64,000 bases of DNA from Eubacteriaceae bacterium (GTDB lineage: Bacteria; Bacillota; Clostridia; Peptostreptococcales; Anaerovoracaceae). This document shows, piece after piece, positions 60,484 through 64,000 of this stretch; the first letter of the stretch is position 1; the number at the start of each line of letters is the position of its first letter. Made by a program: the position numbers and the translations under genes. The stretch is taken from NCBI GenBank assembly GCA_902362805.1, contig CABIXY010000004.1, forward strand, positions 310,001 to 374,000, read 5' to 3'. The notes under the pieces are model-generated. The model was not told the DNA's origin, ran no database searches, and saw nothing but the letters and a program-made list of their open reading frames with translations.

Positions 60484-61145
60484 ACCATGTACCCCTGTCC
60501 CCTTTTTGTGACCAGATACTCTGCCATGCCCAAATCCGCCAGTTTTTTTCTCAGGCGGTTGACATTTACCGTCAGTGTGCTGTCCTCAACAAATTCTTCC
60601 ATGTGCCAAAGCTGACGTATGATCTCATCTCGTGATACGATATTGCCGTGATTTTCTATCAAAGTCTTTAAGATTCCCAACTCGTTTTTGGTCAATTCAA
60701 TGGATTTGTCTCCCGCAGAAGCTTTGCTCTTTAAAACATCCAGGGTCAGACCGTTGTGGCTGAGAATATAAGATTCCTTTTTTCCATACGCCCGGTTCAG
60801 CACTGCGGCAATATGGGCAAGGAGGATATGGGTATTATATGGCTTAGTGATGAAGTCATCCGCTCCCAAGTTCAGACTCATCAGTTCGTCCATATCGCTG
60901 TTTGAACTGGTGACGACAATGATGGGCACCTCTGAATTGTTTCTAATCTCCCTGCACACAAAAAATCCATCGTGAACCGGAAGGTTTAAATCCAGCAGCA
61001 CTAAATCCGCCCCGCTTGTGAGTATCGCCTCTGTTACATCATCAAAGTCTTCCGTCGTAACACAATCATATCCATTCTTTTCGAGAACCTTACACAATTC
61101 TGTCCTCAACTTGGCTTCGTCCTCCACTACAAATATGCGTTCCAA
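60480..61145 (-). CDS. BceR-like OmpR-family response regulator
   Basis: A 221-residue regulator with a receiver domain (phospho-acceptor Asp52 in LVLLDLNLP; conserved Lys in FITKPYN near residue 103) and an OmpR winged helix at the C-terminus. The start codon is TTG, nine bases after AGGAGG. It should activate the bceAB genes when peptide antibiotics are flowing through the transporter. Confidence 0.93.
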   Translation of the reverse strand: MERIFVVEDEAKLRTELCKVLEKNGYDCVTTEDFDDVTEAILTSGADLVLLDLNLPVHDGFFVCREIRNNSEVPIIVVTSSNSDMDELMSLNLGADDFITKPYNTHILLAHIAAVLNRAYGKKESYILSHNGLTLDVLKSKASAGDKSIELTKNELGILKTLIENHGNIVSRDEIIRQLWHMEEFVEDSTLTVNVNRLRKKLADLGMAEYLVTKRGQGYMV

Positions 61146-61386
61146 CCTGTCCTGCCTCCTTTTATTACTAGAAAAAACGTAAAAATGGTGAAATCAAAGA
61201 CCTTACGACAACATCGTCAGATCTTGAACTCATTATAACGTACCAATCCTTTGGATATAGCTATCGTAGGGCACGTTGCAATGAACGTTTCCTTCAGTGA
61301 AACCGTTCGATTGATGCGTTCATTATAACACAATTTCTCTCTTAATTAAATTGGCTGAATTATTAGTACGCAATCGCCTAATTCCC
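61146..61386. other. Intergenic region upstream of the Bce-like operon
   Basis: About 240 bp, AT-rich. GAACGTTTC and GAAACCGTTC at 61283-61308 form an imperfect inverted repeat that might be a regulatory site. I see no gene. Confidence 0.5.
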
Positions 61387-61990
61387 AAGAAAATGTCCCG
61401 CACTTTTTTTCCGCCGAGGTTGTTTGCGGACTATTATAGCATCAAAACCCAGTTTCACAGTCCGCAATTATCTCTCTCTTGAAAAATGTCCCGTACTTTT
61501 TTTCCGCCGAAGCCATTTGCGGACTATTATAGCATCAAAACCCAGTTTCACAGTCCGCAATTACCCCACTCTTGGGAAAATGTCCCGTACTTTTTTTCCG
61601 CTGAGATTATTTGCGGACTGCCGCAGCATCAAAACCCGGTCTCACAGTCCGCAATTACCCCGCTCTTGAAAAATGTCCCGTACTTTTTTTCCGCTGGAGC
61701 CATTTGCGGACTGCCGCAGCATCAAAACCCGGTCTCACAGTCCGCAATTACCCCACTCTTGGGAAAATGTCCCGTACTTTTTTTCCGCTGAGATTATTTG
61801 CGGACTGCCGCAGCATCAAAACCCGGTCTCACAGTCCGCAATTACCCCGCTCTTGAAAAATGTCCCGTACTTTTTTTCCGCTGGAGCCATTTGCGGACTG
61901 CCGCAGCATCAAAACCCGGTCTCACAGTCCGCAATTACCCCGCTCTTGAGAAAATGTCCCGCACTTTTTTTCCGCCAAGATTGTTTGCGG
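61387..61990. repeat. Tandem array C, alternating 93/94-bp period, seven cores
   Basis: CAGTCCGCAATT occurs at 61458, 61551, 61645, 61738, 61832 and 61925, with steps of 93, 94, 93, 94 and 93. Each unit holds AAAATGTCCCGNACTTTTTTTCCG, then TTGCGGACT, a loop of about 25 bp, then AGTCCGCAA. Seven copies of the core are present, so the array begins and ends with the core. Two unit types alternate (GAGATTAT and GGAGCCAT after the core), which suggests growth by dimer duplication. Arms and core word are shared with array A and the single copy at 35.7 kb. Confidence 0.92.
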
Positions 61991-61997
61991 ACTGTCC

Positions 61998-62180
61998 AAC
62001 TTCTGTTCCAACTGCAGACGGACTCTATACGGCCAAACTGCTCCAACTGCAGACGGACTTTATATACAGCCACACTCTCTAACTGCTGCCCCAACTTTAG
62101 ACAGACTCTATACGACCAAACTACTCCAACTGCTGCTCCAACCACAGACGGACTCTGCCCTGCCAAATCGCTCAACTGCA
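61998..62180. repeat. Degenerate short repeats with CCAACTGCAGACGGACT
   Basis: Directly after array C, about five irregular copies of a 36-48 bp unit follow, each with CAACTGC, then AGACGGACTNTATA. They are much more diverged than array C. No gene is seen. Confidence 0.6.
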
Positions 62181-62200
62181 CAGAATAGCTGCACGCAGAA

Positions 62201-62231
62201 AAACAGGGGTACATTTCAGTATGCCCTGTTT
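62201..62231. terminator. Bidirectional terminator after the second FtsX-like permease
   Basis: AAACAGGG and CCCTGTTT form a stem with a 15-nt loop and T runs on both strands. It lies about 95 bp downstream of the permease stop codon. Confidence 0.6.
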
Positions 62232-62326
62232 CCCTCTTTTTTACGATGCATTTCAAACCAGTCATGGGCTGGAACGCCGCCATAAATTTTGTCTCGCAGC
62301 TCGATTGACATCTCAACGGACAGAAG

Positions 62327-64000
62327 TCACGCTTTTGTAATGGCTAACTGCTTTCTCATCTTCGAAAGTGTTTTTTGATAGACCCCGTATATAATGGCCG
62401 CGAACAGCAACACGACGATGAAACAGATACCCATGTTTACCAGCTCACCCGGCGTAAGTTTATTGTCGTTTGCGTACATAATCATGAAGTAGAGAAGATA
62501 CATCATGGACATACCTACGATAGCAGGTACAGAGAATACCTTCCCTGCCTGGCTGCGCAATTCTTTATTTAAAAACTTAGGCGATGCCCCCAGGCGCTTC
62601 AAATCGTCGAAGATATACCTGTTGTTGATAGCGATGGTCATACATCTGGTGTAGCAGATGATCAAAGCTGACAACATGCAGATGATGGCGATGAAGAGGA
62701 ACATCATCATGAAGACTGCAAAGGTTCTCATGAAATCATTTTGATCTAAAGTTCTGATTTTAGGCATATATGTCCAAAACTGCCTGAATTCTGAAGAATC
62801 CGGGTTATCAAAAGACAGTTTGGTCATTTCATCCGTATCACCCCAGTATGTCTCTCCTTTTAGGTCCTTTCCGTATTTGGCAACACGGTCATAAAAGGCT
62901 GCGACCGGAGCTTTGTCGTCCATAGAGTCGATGAATTTACGATAAAGATGATCTGCAAACTGATAATGATCCCCGGACTGAATGTTAAAAAAGGTCATTC
63001 CCTCTATCCACTGACTGGCAAGACCCTTAGCTGCCTGGGCATAATCTTCGTCATTGAGGATATAATACCTCACTTCGCCATACAGCAGGCCATACTTTAT
63101 CACCCCGCCAAACTTTACTTTAAGCTGTTCTTTCGTTGTCATATTGGTCAGCAAAGTTGCCTTGTCATTAGCAAAAATCGTATTACCGTCGTTATCACCT
63201 ATAGCCAGATATTGTCCCTTTGGCACAGTAATTTTTTCCCCTGTCATATGGATGAACTGACTAGCAGAGAGAAATCTCGCCTCATTGCAGAACTCTCTGT
63301 ACTCCATATGATAACGATTTCCAGAGTCTTCGACCTCTTCTTCACCGTCCATGCCCAAGGCAATATAGGACGTAGTTTTATAGTCATCTATAGATAATCC
63401 CTCTTTTGCCGCCAGCTCCTTCAGATTTGTCTCACTGGCAAATGTGTTGTCAGCGGGATAGCGGAAACAGTAATCATAAGGCCTGCCATTGGCTTCCATG
63501 ATCTGGCTGCCTCCCGTCATCGGAAGATAGAACATACCAAAGCAGGCTCCTGCAACGAGCACTGTTACCACAAGCATGTTGTTGACAGTCTGTTTCCCTT
63601 GAAATTTCATCATGCTTCTCGAGATGATGCCTTTGTACCGATTCTTATGCGCTGTCCATCCGTTGACGACAGTGTGGAGCAAAATCATGTAAAGACCGAT
63701 AAGCACCGGCACATACAGAAGATTGATCCATACGGGAGCATAGGCCTGGAAGATGCTTTGGTATACAGCGCTGCCAAAATAGCCTCCTACCGCTCCGATT
63801 AAAAGCACTACAATGCCCAGAATACCGCATTTCTTTCCCACGGGACGGACAGACTCGTTCTTGTGTTCCTCGTGGATGACATCCATGATGTTAGTCCTGC
63901 CCAGATAGCGGAGAGCCAAAACAACGGCCGCTGCCAGAACCAGTACCAGGAAGGCTGCCGAAATCCACAGGCATTTCAAATCAAAAGTCAAGTTCATCTC
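62327..64000 (-). CDS. Second BceB-like FtsX-type permease (5' end outside window)
   Basis: At least 556 residues; the true N-terminus lies beyond 64000, since the visible first residues (MNLTFDLKCLWISAAFLVLVLAAA) correspond to internal spans of the family. It has at least seven spans, a large extracellular domain of about 230 residues between the fourth and fifth, and a C-terminal block with SALIICYTRCMTIAINNRY, typical of BceB-like permeases. No ATPase or sensor for it is in the window. It is separate from the Bce module by array C. Confidence 0.85.
   Translation of the reverse strand, partial: EMNLTFDLKCLWISAAFLVLVLAAAVVLALRYLGRTNIMDVIHEEHKNESVRPVGKKCGILGIVVLLIGAVGGYFGSAVYQSIFQAYAPVWINLLYVPVLIGLYMILLHTVVNGWTAHKNRYKGIISRSMMKFQGKQTVNNMLVVTVLVAGACFGMFYLPMTGGSQIMEANGRPYDYCFRYPADNTFASETNLKELAAKEGLSIDDYKTTSYIALGMDGEEEVEDSGNRYHMEYREFCNEARFLSASQFIHMTGEKITVPKGQYLAIGDNDGNTIFANDKATLLTNMTTKEQLKVKFGGVIKYGLLYGEVRYYILNDEDYAQAAKGLASQWIEGMTFFNIQSGDHYQFADHLYRKFIDSMDDKAPVAAFYDRVAKYGKDLKGETYWGDTDEMTKLSFDNPDSSEFRQFWTYMPKIRTLDQNDFMRTFAVFMMMFLFIAIICMLSALIICYTRCMTIAINNRYIFDDLKRLGASPKFLNKELRSQAGKVFSVPAIVGMSMMYLLYFMIMYANDNKLTPGELVNMGICFIVVLLFAAIIYGVYQKTLSKMRKQLAITKA

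Noticed and set aside
61424..62188. Frames of 81-171 codons in array C
   Set aside because: Same reason: repeat-derived, no start signals; both strands are open because the unit lacks stops.
1..64000. tRNA and rRNA genes
   Set aside because: I looked for tRNA-like GTTCGANTC arms with CCA ends and rRNA core words and found none.

Overview
The window looks like a chromosomal piece of an anaerobic, low-to-mid GC Gram-positive bacterium of the class Clostridia. The signs are strong AGGAGG-type ribosome binding sites, a Bce-type two-component/ABC module, a YtrA-type GntR regulator, an ECF transporter S component, FeoAB with a DtxR/MntR-like regulator, a glycyl radical enzyme with its activase, ferredoxin-like proteins and tail genes of the Firmicutes siphophage type. 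I cannot name a species; a family XIII/Anaerovoracaceae-like gut anaerobe is a guess. Most genes are on the minus strand.

Layout. 0-10 kb: an ABC ATPase (cut by the window edge) with its GntR regulator and a perfect palindromic operator; two tandem paralogous membrane proteins of unknown function; a class V aminotransferase with an ECF S component; a five-gene run of ferredoxin/FrhB-like protein, 5-formyl-THF cyclo-ligase, AEC permease, Mrp ATPase and a lipoprotein. 10-20 kb: a strongly promoted but broken minE-like reading frame, a large secreted Ig-like repeat protein, an Rpn-family nuclease, a phosphatidylethanolamine operon (PAP2, flippase-like, pssA, psd), a probable free-standing small RNA, a DUF1848 protein and a nucleoid-associated protein. 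20.5-22.8 kb: a single protein joining homoserine acyltransferase (MetA, with the acetyl-CoA type Glu111) to aspartokinase.

23.8-37.8 kb: a siphophage tail module (tail tube, chaperones with a -1 slippery site, tape measure, Dit-like, Tal, receptor-binding protein, M15 endolysin) with no capsid, portal, terminase, integrase or sheath gene in the window, so it is a tail-only remnant or an F-type tailocin-like particle. Between chaperones and tape measure sits an unusual block of three tandem paralogs (one broken) of unknown function.

38-48.4 kb: an HSL-type esterase, then a metabolic locus: aldo-keto reductase, glycyl radical enzyme (GRE), GRE activase and amino acid permease on the minus strand, diverging from an AraC regulator, EamA exporter and DUF2284 protein. 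The GRE has Cys-Ile-Gln where characterised eliminases and decarboxylases have Cys-x-Glu, so its reaction is probably not one of the known ones. Two TTGCTA repeats exactly 21 bp apart lie just upstream of the operon promoter, where an AraC activator would bind.

48.4-64 kb: a NhaC/acetyltransferase chimeric pseudogene, an intact acetyltransferase, feoAB with a divergent metalloregulator and palindromic operator, rarA, a secreted fibronectin-type protein, a BceRSAB-like peptide-antibiotic module and part of a second FtsX-like permease.

The most striking structural feature is a set of three intergenic tandem arrays (about 23, 50.4 and 61.4 kb), each built on the same 93-94 bp period with 8-10 bp inverted repeats, but in two sequence families (TTGCGGACTG/CAGTCCGCAA and CGTTACGCA/TGCGTAACG). 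A single copy of the first family, enclosed in long inverted repeats, lies inside the tail module at 35.7 kb. I know no described element that matches these.
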